In this document: positions 54,538 to 64,000 of the stretch, one piece after another
Layout: each line of letters starts with the position of its first letter
How positions within the stretch are numbered: the first letter of the stretch is position 1
Assembly (NCBI RefSeq): GCF_025947185.1
Contig: NZ_CP110001.1
Span: 4,278,001 to 4,342,000, forward strand
Direction: 5' to 3'
Origin: Flavobacterium sp. N2038
Lineage (GTDB): Bacteria; Bacteroidota; Bacteroidia; Flavobacteriales; Flavobacteriaceae
Length of the DNA: 64,000 nt
Translations under genes and position numbers: made by a program
The notes under the pieces: generated by a model
The model's input: only the letters and a program-made list of their open reading frames with translations
Databases searched by the model: none
Told to the model about the DNA's origin: nothing

Positions 54538-55022
54538 GCCACAGATTAAAAGGATTGAAATGATTTTTTGCATTATTTTTCTTACTTTTAGGATTGTGAT
54601 AAAAACAAATATTTATGCAACATTATAGAGAAGACGAAACATATAAGATTATTGGAATTTGTATGGAAGTACACCGAAATCTTGGGCCAGGTTTATTAGA
54701 AGTAGTCTATAAAGACGCTTTAGAATTAGAATTTAAAAACAATAATATTCCTTTCAAAAGAGAAAAAGAGTATTCAATTGAGTATAAAGGAACTATTTTA
54801 CCTCATAAATTTTATGCCGATTTCATTATTAATGAAGATATTGTTTTAGAGGTAAAAGCAATAAAAGAATTTTCAAGTGAACATATTGCTCAGATTTTAA
54901 ATTATATTAAATTATCGAATTCAGAGGTAGGATTACTTATTAATTTTCAAACAAAATCTCTACAATACAAAAGATATATTTTATAATTTAGGGAATCTGT
55001 GTTAATCACTTTAATCTGTGGC
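54538..55022. repeat. Inverted repeat (GCCACAGATTAAA) enclosing the GxxExxY gene
   Basis: Left arm GCCACAGATTAAAAGGATT at 54538-54556, right arm TTTAATCTGTGGC at 55010-55022, a 13-bp perfect match. The same arms occur at 61728-61740 and 61773-61785 with no gene inside. The interior holds the 123-codon GxxExxY gene and short AT-rich edges. Confidence 0.8.
54615..54986 (+). CDS. GxxExxY protein (PD-(D/E)XK-like fold)
   Basis: 123 residues. The diagnostic G-x-x-E-x-x-Y is at GLLEVVYKDALELEF. A nuclease-like signature follows: FYADFIINEDIVLEVKAIKE has D...ExK in the order expected for PD-(D/E)XK enzymes. No function is established for the family, which recurs in many copies in Bacteroidetes and other phyla. 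It lies between miaB and a sigma-54-type regulator, enclosed in a dispersed inverted repeat, so it looks like a mobile cassette rather than part of an operon. Confidence 0.88.
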   Translation: MQHYREDETYKIIGICMEVHRNLGPGLLEVVYKDALELEFKNNNIPFKREKEYSIEYKGTILPHKFYADFIINEDIVLEVKAIKEFSSEHIAQILNYIKLSNSEVGLLINFQTKSLQYKRYIL

Positions 55023-55103
55023 AAAAAAGTATAAGCCAAAAGTTTAAACGTTAAGGTCAAAGCATAAAACCTGAAACAAATAAAAACTTGAAACAAAATC
55101 TAT

Positions 55104-56360
55104 ATGGAAACAGTTCAAGCAATAAAACAGCGATTTGAGATTATTGGAAATGATCCGAAATTAAATCGCGCTATCGAAAAAGCCATTCAGGTTGCTCCAA
55201 CTGATATTTCGGTTATGGTAACAGGAGAAAGTGGTGTTGGTAAAGAAAACATTCCTAGAATCATACACTCGCTTTCGCACAGAAAGCACGGAAAATATAT
55301 TGCTGTAAACTGTGGAGCAATTCCGGAAGGAACTATTGACAGTGAACTTTTTGGACACGAAAAAGGTGCTTTTACAGGCGCAACAAGTACACGTGAAGGT
55401 TATTTTGAAGTAGCTGATGGCGGAACAATTTTCCTTGATGAAGTTGGTGAATTACCATTAACAACTCAGGTTAGACTACTTCGTGTTTTAGAAAACGGAG
55501 AATTTATTAAAGTAGGATCTTCGCAGGTTCAGAAAACCAATGTGAGAATTGTTGCAGCAACCAACGTGAACTTGTTTAATGCAATCGAAAAAGGAAAATT
55601 CCGTGAAGATTTGTATTATCGTTTAACCACGGTAGAAATTACATTACCACCTTTACGTGAGCGAAATGAGGACATTCATTTACTATTCAGAAAATTTGTT
55701 GCCGATTTTGCTCATAAATATAAAATGCCGCCTTTAAGACTAGATGACGATGCTGTTCAGCTTTTACAGAAATTCAGATGGAGTGGAAATATTCGTCAGC
55801 TTCGAAATGTTGCCGAGCAGATTTCTGTTTTAGAAACCAATCGCGATATTAGTCTGGCAACTTTACAATCTTACTTACCTGCTGAAGGAAGCAATCTGCC
55901 TTCTGTTATTAACGACACTAAAAAAGAAAGCGATTTTAGTACCGAAAGAGACATACTATATAAGGTGCTTTTTGATATGAAAAGCGATTTGAATGATTTG
56001 AAAAAACTGACTTTAGAACTCATGAAAAATGGTTCTTCAAAAGTGCAGGATATTAATCCAAATTTAATTCAGAAAATATACGGTTCTCAGGAAAATGACA
56101 GCGAAATTGATTTTGAAGAAGAACCAAGAACAGCTGTAATGACACCGACAACACGTGAAGAGAACTACCAGATGCAGGACGACAATTATTTGTTTGCCGA
56201 AACAATCGAGGAAGAAGAAATTTTACGTTTGGAACAAAAGGAAATCGAAATGATCAAAAAATCATTAGAAAAAAACAAAGGAAAACGTAAAGCTGCTGCA
56301 GATGAACTAGGGATCTCTGAAAGAACTTTATATCGAAAAATCAAGCAATTCGATTTATAA
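55104..56360 (+). CDS. Sigma-54-interacting transcriptional activator (no receiver domain)
   Basis: 418 residues. AAA+ domain with Walker A GESGVGKE near residue 39, GAFTGA in EKGAFTGATSTREGYFE and Walker B FLDEVGELP; sigma-54 domain ends around 250. The C-terminus has a Fis-type HTH (KNKGKRKAAADELGISERTL). A non-phospho-receiver N-terminus implies control by expression or another partner. It starts the run to lptE, the TPR-like gene and secG, so it may regulate them or be incidental. Confidence 0.93.
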   Translation: METVQAIKQRFEIIGNDPKLNRAIEKAIQVAPTDISVMVTGESGVGKENIPRIIHSLSHRKHGKYIAVNCGAIPEGTIDSELFGHEKGAFTGATSTREGYFEVADGGTIFLDEVGELPLTTQVRLLRVLENGEFIKVGSSQVQKTNVRIVAATNVNLFNAIEKGKFREDLYYRLTTVEITLPPLRERNEDIHLLFRKFVADFAHKYKMPPLRLDDDAVQLLQKFRWSGNIRQLRNVAEQISVLETNRDISLATLQSYLPAEGSNLPSVINDTKKESDFSTERDILYKVLFDMKSDLNDLKKLTLELMKNGSSKVQDINPNLIQKIYGSQENDSEIDFEEEPRTAVMTPTTREENYQMQDDNYLFAETIEEEEILRLEQKEIEMIKKSLEKNKGKRKAAADELGISERTLYRKIKQFDL

Positions 56361-56382
56361 AAATAAAAAAATCCCAATATTT

Positions 56383-56522
56383 GAATTCCAAATTCCAATT
56401 TGGAGAAACATAAATTGCAAAAAAAATCCCAAATTGCTCCGCCAGTTCACTAGCGCTCCCGTCCAAATTAGTATATTTGAAAAAAAATAAATTCAAAGTC
56501 ACAAAGATTGGAATTTGGAATT
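56383..56522. repeat. Inverted repeat (ATTCCAAATTCCAAT) before lptE
   Basis: GAATTCCAAATTCCAAT at 56383-56399 faces ATTGGAATTTGGAATT at 56507-56522. The interior holds CTCCGCCAGTTCACTAGCGC, related to CTTCGTCAGTTCGCTATCGC at about 61845-61865. Another dispersed intergenic repeat. Confidence 0.65.
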
Positions 56523-56553
56523 TTTAAAATTGAAATTTACTACTATAGATTTT

Positions 56554-57060
56554 ATGAAAAAAATATATTCTTTACTTGCATTAATGTCTCTTTTCCTTTT
56601 AAGTAGTTGTGGTTATTACAACTTTACTGGAAGAACCGGGCAAATTGAAGCAAAAACTTTTCAGGTTAATTTCTTCCAGAATAATGCAGATTTAGTTGAA
56701 CCTGGAATTGACAGAACTTTTACATTAGCGTTACAGGATTTAATTCAAAATCAGACCAATTTAAATTTAGTCAGCAACAGTGGAGACTTAGTTTACGAAG
56801 GTGAAATTGTAGATTACAGAATTACACCAATGACCGCTACTGCAGATCAACAGGCGGCTCAAAACCGCTTAACAATTAGAGTAGCTGTAAGATTCTCAAA
56901 TAGAAAAAAAGAAACTGATAATTTTGAGAAAACTTTTGAGTTTTATAATGACTTTAAGGGAACTGATTTGCCAACAGGATCTGTTTTAAACTCTGCAATT
57001 CAAACTATCTTTGAGCGAATCACTCAGGATATTTTTAATGAATCATTAGCTAAATGGTAA
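56554..57060 (+). CDS. lptE: LptE family LPS-assembly lipoprotein
   Basis: 168 residues from the ATG at 56554 (MKKIYSLLALMSLFLLSSCG). A TTG 13 codons upstream lies in an inverted repeat and adds nothing useful. Lipobox LSSCG, then an LptE-like beta/alpha domain to the end. LptE partners the outer-membrane LptD during LPS transport. It is followed by a TPR-like gene and secG; the sigma-54-type regulator is upstream. Confidence 0.85.
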   Translation: MKKIYSLLALMSLFLLSSCGYYNFTGRTGQIEAKTFQVNFFQNNADLVEPGIDRTFTLALQDLIQNQTNLNLVSNSGDLVYEGEIVDYRITPMTATADQQAAQNRLTIRVAVRFSNRKKETDNFEKTFEFYNDFKGTDLPTGSVLNSAIQTIFERITQDIFNESLAKW

Positions 57061-57064
57061 AAGT

Positions 57065-57132
57065 GTTTATTTGTTAAATCGATTAAGTGTTTACTCGATT
57101 TTTACAGCAATTAAACAGTTAAACAAATAAAC
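57065..57132. repeat. Inverted repeat (GTTTATTTGTT) between lptE and the TPR-like gene
   Basis: GTTTATTTGTT at 57065-57075 faces AACAAATAAAC at 57122-57132; the interior repeats GATTAAAC/GTTTAATC words, as at about 14320-14365. Confidence 0.6.
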
Positions 57133-57148
57133 GATTAAACAAAAAATA

Positions 57149-58588
57149 ATGAATGTAACGGATTATACATACCTAATAAACAACCCTGATACTGTAACAG
57201 AAAAACAGGCAGAAGCATTAGGTAGTGTTTTGAATGAATTTCCATATTTTCAGAGTGCACGCGCATTACGACTAAAAGGACTTTACAATCAAAACAGCTT
57301 TAAGTATAATTATGCCTTAAAAGTTACAGCTGCACATACAACAGATCGTTCTATTTTATTTGATTTTATTAGCTCAGAATCTTTTACCCCAATACAAGGT
57401 GAATATTATGAGCGTAAACTCAGAGAACTTTTAAACATTACGGTATTTGACAGTGAAATTGTCCTCGCTGAAGAAAAGAAAAAACCTGTTGAAGTTAGAA
57501 TTGATCCAATTGAAAAGTCAATTTTAGATTCTATAAAAGAAGCAACAACTGTTACTTTTGAAGAGCCGGTTAAAATTGAAGAGAAATCAATTGAGTTCGT
57601 TGAAAAATCAACTTTAGATAGTATTCAGGAAACATCGACAATAACTGTCGAAGAAACGGTAAAAGCGCAAGAAAAAATAATTGAATCTATAATTGAAGAA
57701 CCAGCTGCAGAAATCCTCGTTAAAGAAGAGACACTTATTATTAAGGAACCAAGCCGTACTTTCCTGGAAGACAGATTAGACGACGAAATTCCTAGTATTC
57801 GAATAGACCCAATTGAAGAATCAGTATTCAATGCAATTAAGGAGGCAGGAAATGTAGTTTTTGAAGAAGCTAAAGCTCCTGAAGAATCAACAGAAATTAA
57901 AGTTCCTGAAACCATAACTGTAGCTAAGGAAGTTGAAACTCCTGAAGAAATAAAAGAAATTGAAATTCAGGAAACAAAAACTTTTGAAGTACCTGGCGAA
58001 ACTGAAATTCAGAAAACCATTTTAATTTCTGAAGAAACTGAGGCTGTCGAAAACCCTAAAGAAATTGAAATTTACGAAACAGTAAAAATAGCTGAAGAAA
58101 ATTTAGAGATTGGAAAGCCTTTAGATTTTTCTGTATTCGAAAAACATTCTTTCCAGGAATGGCTGCAATTATCCAGAAATGAGCCTATTGACCGCACTGT
58201 TGAAGCTCCAATAGAAGAAGATTTTACAGAAAACCCAATTGAAAAAGCAGAAAAAACAATTGGAGTTGTTGAAAAAGTCGAAAAAGTTGAAGAAGAAAAA
58301 AAGAAAAAAGCTGAAATAATTGATCGTTTTATAGAAACAAATCCAAAAATTTCTCCAATAAAACAAACAGCAATTACAGCGGCAATTCAGCTTGACATCA
58401 ATAAAGACGACAGTTCTTATTTAATGACAGAGACTTTAGCTCGAGTATATTTAGAGCAAAAAAAATATACAAAAGCAATTCAGGCATATGAAATATTAAT
58501 TTTGAAATATCCAGAAAAAATTACTTTCTTTGCAGACCGCATATCGGATATAAAGATTTTACAACAAAATAACAATAACAATAATTAA
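57149..58588 (+). CDS. TPR-like protein with long acidic repeat region
   Basis: 479 residues. The first ~105 are conserved and helical (PYFQSARALRLKGLYNQNSF), the middle (about 110-380) is low-complexity and rich in Glu, Ile, Lys and Thr with repeated RIDPIE motifs near 115 and 217, and the last ~75 contain one or two TPR-like helices (YTKAIQAYEILILKYPEKIT). No signal peptide, so cytoplasmic or peripheral. It is 3 bp from secG, so the pair are co-transcribed. The role is unknown; a scaffold linked to secretion is possible (inference). Confidence 0.8.
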   Translation: MNVTDYTYLINNPDTVTEKQAEALGSVLNEFPYFQSARALRLKGLYNQNSFKYNYALKVTAAHTTDRSILFDFISSESFTPIQGEYYERKLRELLNITVFDSEIVLAEEKKKPVEVRIDPIEKSILDSIKEATTVTFEEPVKIEEKSIEFVEKSTLDSIQETSTITVEETVKAQEKIIESIIEEPAAEILVKEETLIIKEPSRTFLEDRLDDEIPSIRIDPIEESVFNAIKEAGNVVFEEAKAPEESTEIKVPETITVAKEVETPEEIKEIEIQETKTFEVPGETEIQKTILISEETEAVENPKEIEIYETVKIAEENLEIGKPLDFSVFEKHSFQEWLQLSRNEPIDRTVEAPIEEDFTENPIEKAEKTIGVVEKVEKVEEEKKKKAEIIDRFIETNPKISPIKQTAITAAIQLDINKDDSSYLMTETLARVYLEQKKYTKAIQAYEILILKYPEKITFFADRISDIKILQQNNNNNN

Positions 58589-58591
58589 GTA

Positions 58592-58933
58592 ATGAGCACA
58601 TTTTCAATTTTTTTAGTTTTAATCACAATAGTTTGTTTTCTATTGATCGTAGTTATTATGGTACAAAACCCTAAAGGAGGAGGATTATCTTCTACTATCA
58701 GCGGAACTCAAATGTTGGGTGGTGTACAAAAAACGACTGACTTTCTAGATAAAAGTACTTGGACACTAGCAACTATTTTAATTGTTTTAATTTTACTTTC
58801 AAGCTTAAGCTTCACAGGATCATTAAACGATACAGGATCTAAAATTATAGAAAAGACAGAAGCTCCTGCTGCAACTACACCAGCAGCACCAGCGCAAGGA
58901 ACTCCTGCTCCGGCAACACCTGCAGCAAAATAA
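58592..58933 (+). CDS. secG: SecG, protein-export membrane subunit
   Basis: 113 residues with two membrane helices (about 3-22 and 52-72), the loop VQNPKGGGLSSTISGTQMLGG between them being typical of SecG. A Pro/Ala/Thr-rich tail (about 88-113) follows. SecG stimulates the SecYEG channel. A strong terminator ends the unit at 58984. It is separated from groES by 139 bp. Confidence 0.93.
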   Translation: MSTFSIFLVLITIVCFLLIVVIMVQNPKGGGLSSTISGTQMLGGVQKTTDFLDKSTWTLATILIVLILLSSLSFTGSLNDTGSKIIEKTEAPAATTPAAPAQGTPAPATPAAK

Positions 58934-58948
58934 TAATTTTGATATAAA

Positions 58949-58984
58949 TTAAAATGCCAGCCTGTCAAAGCTGGCATTTTTTTT
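58949..58984 (+). terminator. Terminator of secG
   Basis: AAAATGCCAGC pairs with GCTGGCATTTT around CTGTCAAA, followed by a T-run. Confidence 0.88.
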
Positions 58985-59072
58985 AAGAAATAATGTCAGT
59001 TTTAATAGCATGGCATAATTTCTGAAAGTTTACAGAACATTAAAAAACGTTAACAAATAATACTATAAAATC

Positions 59073-59348
59073 ATGGCTTTAAACATAAAACCGCTTTCAG
59101 ACCGCGTACTTATTGAACCAGTTGCAGCTGAAACTAAAACTGCTTCAGGAATCTTTATTCCGGACACTGCCAAAGAAAAACCACAAAAAGGAACTGTAGT
59201 TGCAGTAGGTAACGGATCAAAAGATCATACAATGACTGTAAAAGTGGGCGATACTGTTCTTTACGGAAAATATGCAGGTACAGAATTAAAATTAGAAGGA
59301 ACTGATTATTTGATTATGCGTGAGGACGATATTCTTGCGATAATTTAA
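59073..59348 (+). CDS. groES: Co-chaperonin GroES
   Basis: 91 residues: [20 protein letters not shown], mobile loop with [20 protein letters not shown], and [21 protein letters not shown] at the end. It caps GroEL. GroEL is usually the next gene; here a 357-bp four-helix-bundle gene and flanking repeats lie between, and groEL begins 614 bp after the groES stop. Confidence 0.98.
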   Translation: MALNIKPLSDRVLIEPVAAETKTASGIFIPDTAKEKPQKGTVVAVGNGSKDHTMTVKVGDTVLYGKYAGTELKLEGTDYLIMREDDILAII

Positions 59349-59429
59349 TTGCTGTAAGCTTTAAGCCGTAAGCTATAGGCTCCAACAAAAGCTTAAAGCC
59401 TATTGCCTAAAGCATAAAGCCAAAAAAGA
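59349..59429. repeat. Repeat arm before the four-helix-bundle gene
   Basis: Built from AAGCTTTAAGCC, AGCTTAAAGCC and GCCTAAAGC words, some of which are near-palindromic. The same words appear on the far side of the inserted gene (59787-59962). Confidence 0.75.
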
Positions 59430-59786
59430 ATGAGAGATTTTAAAAAATACGATATTTGGCAGCTAAGTCATTCTTTTACTTTAGAAATCTATAAATTGAC
59501 TTCCTTATTTCCAAAAGAAGAACTTTATGGATTAACAAGTCAAACAAGAAGGGCTTCTTCATCAATCCCTACTAATATTAGTGAGGGATGTGGAAGAAAT
59601 AGTGACAAAGAATTTAATCAATTTCTCAATATAGCTTTAGGTTCTGTCAATGAAACAGAATATCTTTTGATTTTAGCTAAAGATTTGCAATATCTTAATA
59701 CTGAAATTGCCGAAAATCATATAGAAAAAATCAACAGTATAAAAAGCAAAATTTATAAATTAAAAAAGTTGCTTACGCAGCAATAA
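59430..59786 (+). CDS. Four-helix-bundle protein (23S rRNA intervening-sequence family)
   Basis: 118 residues, all helical. RDFKKYDIWQLSHSFTLEIY, then RRASSSIPTNISEGCGRNS, is the mark of TIGR02436, the family that includes proteins encoded by 23S rRNA intervening sequences and Avd of diversity-generating retroelements. No reverse transcriptase or variable repeat is in the window, so an Avd role is not supported. It lies between groES and groEL, flanked by related repeat words. Function unknown. Confidence 0.9.
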   Translation: MRDFKKYDIWQLSHSFTLEIYKLTSLFPKEELYGLTSQTRRASSSIPTNISEGCGRNSDKEFNQFLNIALGSVNETEYLLILAKDLQYLNTEIAENHIEKINSIKSKIYKLKKLLTQQ

Positions 59787-61591
<1,805 letters not shown>

Positions 61592-61611
61592 TTCATTCTC
61601 TTCTTAAAACT

Positions 61612-61644
61612 TAAACGCCAGATGAATATCTGGCGTTTTTTTTT
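61612..61644 (+). terminator. Terminator of groEL
   Basis: AAACGCCAGA pairs with TCTGGCGTTT around a short loop (TGAATA), then a T-run, 20 bp after the groEL stop. Confidence 0.88.
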
Positions 61645-61684
61645 GCCACAGATTTCACTGATTAAAAGGATTTTCTTTTGCCAC

Positions 61685-61836
61685 TAATTACACAAATTTC
61701 CACGAATTATTTTGCTGTTAAAAAGTTGCCACAGATTAAAAAGATTTTCACTGATTTTAATCTTTATAATCCTTTAATCTGTGGCTAAAAATATTCGCAA
61801 AGAAAAAAAAGAATTCGTGGAAATTCGTGTAATTAC
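61685..61836. repeat. Nested inverted repeat without a gene
   Basis: The outer arms are TAATTACACAAATTTCCACG (from 61685) and its near-complement ending at 61835. The inner arms are GCCACAGATTAAA (61728-61740) and TTTAATCTGTGGC (61773-61785). The inner pair is the same as that enclosing the GxxExxY gene. Thus the same element occurs here as a gene-free version. Confidence 0.85.
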
Positions 61837-61916
61837 TTCGTCAGTTCGCTATCGCTCGTGTCGTGGCAAACTTTTTTATTTAACATTCTCTTTTTCTTTA
61901 AAAAATCTGTTATTTC

Positions 61917-61924
61917 TACCTTTG
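61917..61924 (+). promoter_or_regulatory. -7 element (TACCTTTG) before the phosphodiesterase gene
   Basis: Perfect TAnnTTTG match 23 bp before the start codon; no clear TTG at -33. Confidence 0.5.
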
Positions 61925-61946
61925 CGGTTCTATTTAAAATTGCACA

Positions 61947-63149
61947 ATGAGAAAATTCAGAACTCACCTTTTATCTTTTACATTCTTACTTCTTACTACT
62001 TTTTTACAAGCCCAAAATAGCAAAGACAATTATGTAGTTTTAGTTTCTATGGATGGCTTTCGCTGGGATTATGGCAAACAATTCAATCTTCCAAATTTAA
62101 AGCAAATTGAAAAAGAAGGCGTTCATGCCAAATCAATGAAACCATCTTATCCGAGTAAAACCTTTCCAAATCATTATTCTATCGTAACGGGACTTTATCC
62201 GGATCATCACGGGATTATCAATAACGTTTTTTATGACGCAGCTTTAAATGAATCTTTCTCATTATCAAGCAATGCAAAAAACGATTCGCGCTTTTATGGC
62301 GGGAATCCAATTTGGAATTTAGCCGAACAGCAAGGTGTAAAAACCGCTTCTTTCTTTTGGCCAGGTTCTGATATTGACAAAAGAAATCCAAGTTATTTCA
62401 AAAATTACGATGGCAAAATTCCCTACGGCGCTAGAATCGATACGGTTATGAAATGGCTAACGCTTCCAGAAAAACAGCGCCCGCATTTAGTCACTTTATA
62501 TTTTGATGAACCAGATCATACTGGTCATAATTTTGGCCCACTTTCTCCTGAAAATAAAAAAATGGTCATCAAAATGGATTCTATAATGGGTGAAATATCT
62601 CGAAAATTAGATCAATTACCTATCGGAAAACAAATCAATTTAATCATCGTTTCAGATCACGGAATGGCTAATATCAGTAATGATAAAAAAGTAGCCGTTT
62701 TAGATTATTTAAACCCGGAATGGCTGGGTTACAAAGATGTAATTAACCCCATTATGAGTTTACAGGCAAAACCCGGCTATCAGGATTCAATTGCTAATGC
62801 TCTAAAAAAAGTACCGCACATTAAATTCTGGAAATCAACTGAGGTTCCTGAAAGATTACATTACGGAACAAATCCGCGTGTGCATGATTTTGTTATTGAA
62901 GCCGATAAAGGATGGAGTTTGGTAAGCAAAGAAAGCACTCATATAAAAGGTGGAACACACGGTTATGACAACAATGAAAAAGATATGCACGCGATCTTTT
63001 ATGCAAAAGGTCCCGCATTTAAAATCAATAAAAAAGTAAAAACATTCCAGAATGTTTCCGTTTATCCTTTAATTGCTCATATCCTAGGTTTACAAATTGG
63101 TAAAATTGACGGAAAACTGAGCGATGTAAAATCGATGTTGGCTAATTAA
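61947..63149 (+). CDS. Ectonucleotide pyrophosphatase/phosphodiesterase-like protein
   Basis: 400 residues. Signal peptide about 1-22, then an alkaline-phosphatase-superfamily domain: VLVSMDGFRWDY (metal Asp), KPSYPSKTFPNHYSIVTGLY (nucleophile Thr), FDEPDHTGHNFGP and IIVSDHGM, with THGYDNNEKDMHAIFYAKGP at the end. NPP-type enzymes hydrolyse nucleotide or phospholipid phosphodiesters in the periplasm. It is a lone gene next to a gene-free inverted repeat. Confidence 0.9.
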   Translation: MRKFRTHLLSFTFLLLTTFLQAQNSKDNYVVLVSMDGFRWDYGKQFNLPNLKQIEKEGVHAKSMKPSYPSKTFPNHYSIVTGLYPDHHGIINNVFYDAALNESFSLSSNAKNDSRFYGGNPIWNLAEQQGVKTASFFWPGSDIDKRNPSYFKNYDGKIPYGARIDTVMKWLTLPEKQRPHLVTLYFDEPDHTGHNFGPLSPENKKMVIKMDSIMGEISRKLDQLPIGKQINLIIVSDHGMANISNDKKVAVLDYLNPEWLGYKDVINPIMSLQAKPGYQDSIANALKKVPHIKFWKSTEVPERLHYGTNPRVHDFVIEADKGWSLVSKESTHIKGGTHGYDNNEKDMHAIFYAKGPAFKINKKVKTFQNVSVYPLIAHILGLQIGKIDGKLSDVKSMLAN

Positions 63150-63158
63150 GAAATTAGA

Positions 63159-63296
63159 AAATGTGCCAATTTGATAATTAGATAATTTTTGAATTGAAAC
63201 AATTCAACACAAACAATAAACCCGACAGGTTTTAAAAACCTGTCGGGTCTGTCGAAGCAAATTAATTTCAATTCTAATTATCAAATTGGCACATTT
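63159..63296. repeat. Perfect 22-bp inverted repeat around a strong hairpin
   Basis: AAATGTGCCAATTTGATAAT (63159 on) and its complement end at 63296. At the centre (63219-63249) lies CCCGACAGGTTTT/AAAACCTGTCGGG, which can act as a terminator for both convergent genes. The outer arms share words with the repeat at 1888-2037. Confidence 0.85.
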
Positions 63297-63309
63297 CCAC
63301 ATTATCAAA

Positions 63310-64000
63310 TTAACTAACCACCTTATAAGTCGGATCTTCAATAACATTAACATTTATAACCGCATCAGCATTTTTTAGCAATTGTCTGCAATCGGCACTT
63401 AAATGTTGCAGCTCAACTTTTTTGTTTAACTGATTGTATTTTTTAGTCAGATTATTTAAAGCTTCAATCGCTGACATATCAGAAACACGGCTTTCTTTAA
63501 AATCTATTATAATATGATCAGGATCATTCTGAATATCAAATTTTTCTAAAAAAGTGGCGGTTGAACCAAAGAATAACGGCCCATAAATTTCGTAATGCTT
63601 TATTCCGTTTTCATCTATAAAATTTCTTGCACGAATCCTTTTAGCACTTTCCCAGGCAAAAACCAGAGCTGAAATAATTACACCAATTAAAACCGCCAAA
63701 GCCAGATTATGCAATACAATTGTAATTACAGCTACCAGAATCCCCACAAAAATATCATGTCTTGGCATTTTATTAATAATCCTGAAACTTGCCCATTCAA
63801 AAGTTGTAATGGCCACCATCATCATAACTCCAACTAAGGCAGCCATTGGCAGTTTTCCAATTACAGGAGCTCCAAAAAGAATAATCAATAAAATAGTCAG
63901 CGCAGCGATAATTCCCGAAAGTCTGGCTCGTGATCCAGCTCCTAGATTCACCAATGTTTGTGCAATCATCGGACAGCCACCCATTCCGTAAAAAAAGCCG
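63310..64000 (-). CDS. SulP-family anion transporter, C-terminal part (runs off the window)
   Basis: About 230 residues are visible. Membrane helices include LTILLIILFGAPVIGKLPMA and ALVGVMMMVAITTF; a cytoplasmic STAS domain (about the last 95 residues) contains YGPLFFGSTATFLEKF and DHIIIDFKESRVSDMSAIEA. SulP proteins move sulfate, bicarbonate or other anions. The N-terminal helices lie beyond the window end. Earlier start codons cannot be judged. Confidence 0.95.
   Translation of the reverse strand, partial: GFFYGMGGCPMIAQTLVNLGAGSRARLSGIIAALTILLIILFGAPVIGKLPMAALVGVMMMVAITTFEWASFRIINKMPRHDIFVGILVAVITIVLHNLALAVLIGVIISALVFAWESAKRIRARNFIDENGIKHYEIYGPLFFGSTATFLEKFDIQNDPDHIIIDFKESRVSDMSAIEALNNLTKKYNQLNKKVELQHLSADCRQLLKNADAVINVNVIEDPTYKVVS

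Noticed and set aside
59430..59786. Avd of a diversity-generating retroelement
   Set aside because: No reverse transcriptase, template repeat or variable gene is in the window; only the family fold is shared.

Overview
The window reads as a chromosome segment of a gliding flavobacterium, most likely Flavobacterium close to F. johnsoniae. The support is a complete gldK-gldL-gldM-gldN-gldO type IX secretion / gliding motor cluster, AT-rich DNA, many TAnnTTTG (-7) promoter elements typical of Bacteroidetes, weak Shine-Dalgarno signals, and a dense set of intergenic inverted repeats. Product names rest on recognised protein motifs, not on database searches.

Layout. 1-6 kb: 5' part of alaS, an M23 peptidase, a MerR-like regulator, a LemA/TPM-domain trio and an Rrf2 regulator. 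6-12.5 kb: a possible Cys-rich leader peptide in front of a TonB-dependent receptor, a DUF2490 protein, and on the opposite strand a large outer-membrane beta-barrel protein. 12.6-15.3 kb: the GTPases der and era. 15.3-33.5 kb: an accessory region bounded by tRNA-fMet and tRNA-Glu. It opens with eight tandem copies of a truncated tRNA-fMet 3' half plus terminator. It then holds a five-gene operon with an OmpA-domain protein, a PAAR-like DUF4280 protein and a LysM protein, followed by short one- or two-gene modules: HEPN-like, serine hydrolase, XRE, membrane protein, GNAT, M13 peptidase, SPFH + ribbon-helix-helix, NTF2-like. The modules are punctuated by eight copies of one stem-loop terminator, several of which still carry tRNA 3'-end remnants.

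33.6-41.8 kb: a leucine-rich-repeat protein, DUF1761, an acyltransferase-like protein, a lipid kinase, an App1-type phosphatase, an ABC-F ATPase and a DUF983 protein. 41.7-48.8 kb: an FAD oxidoreductase, then the T9SS core on the minus strand. Upstream of it lie topA and a ureohydrolase-fold protein whose metal ligands are partly lost. 53-59 kb: miaB, a GxxExxY nuclease-fold gene inside an inverted repeat, a sigma-54-type activator, lptE, a TPR-like protein and secG. 59-61.6 kb: groES and groEL, separated by a four-helix-bundle gene embedded in repeats. The window ends with a nucleotide pyrophosphatase-like enzyme and the C-terminal part of a SulP transporter.

How it fits together. The housekeeping genes (alaS, der, era, topA, miaB, secG, groESL) and the gliding/T9SS motor form a stable backbone. 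Variation is concentrated at the tRNA-bounded region and in small repeat-flanked cassettes. No transposase, integrase, CRISPR array or rRNA gene was found. The least ordinary items are the tRNA-fMet fragment array, the shared terminator between cargo modules, the Cys-Met-Cys-Trp leader peptide, the two repeat-embedded cassette genes, and the pseudo-ureohydrolase next to the T9SS cluster.
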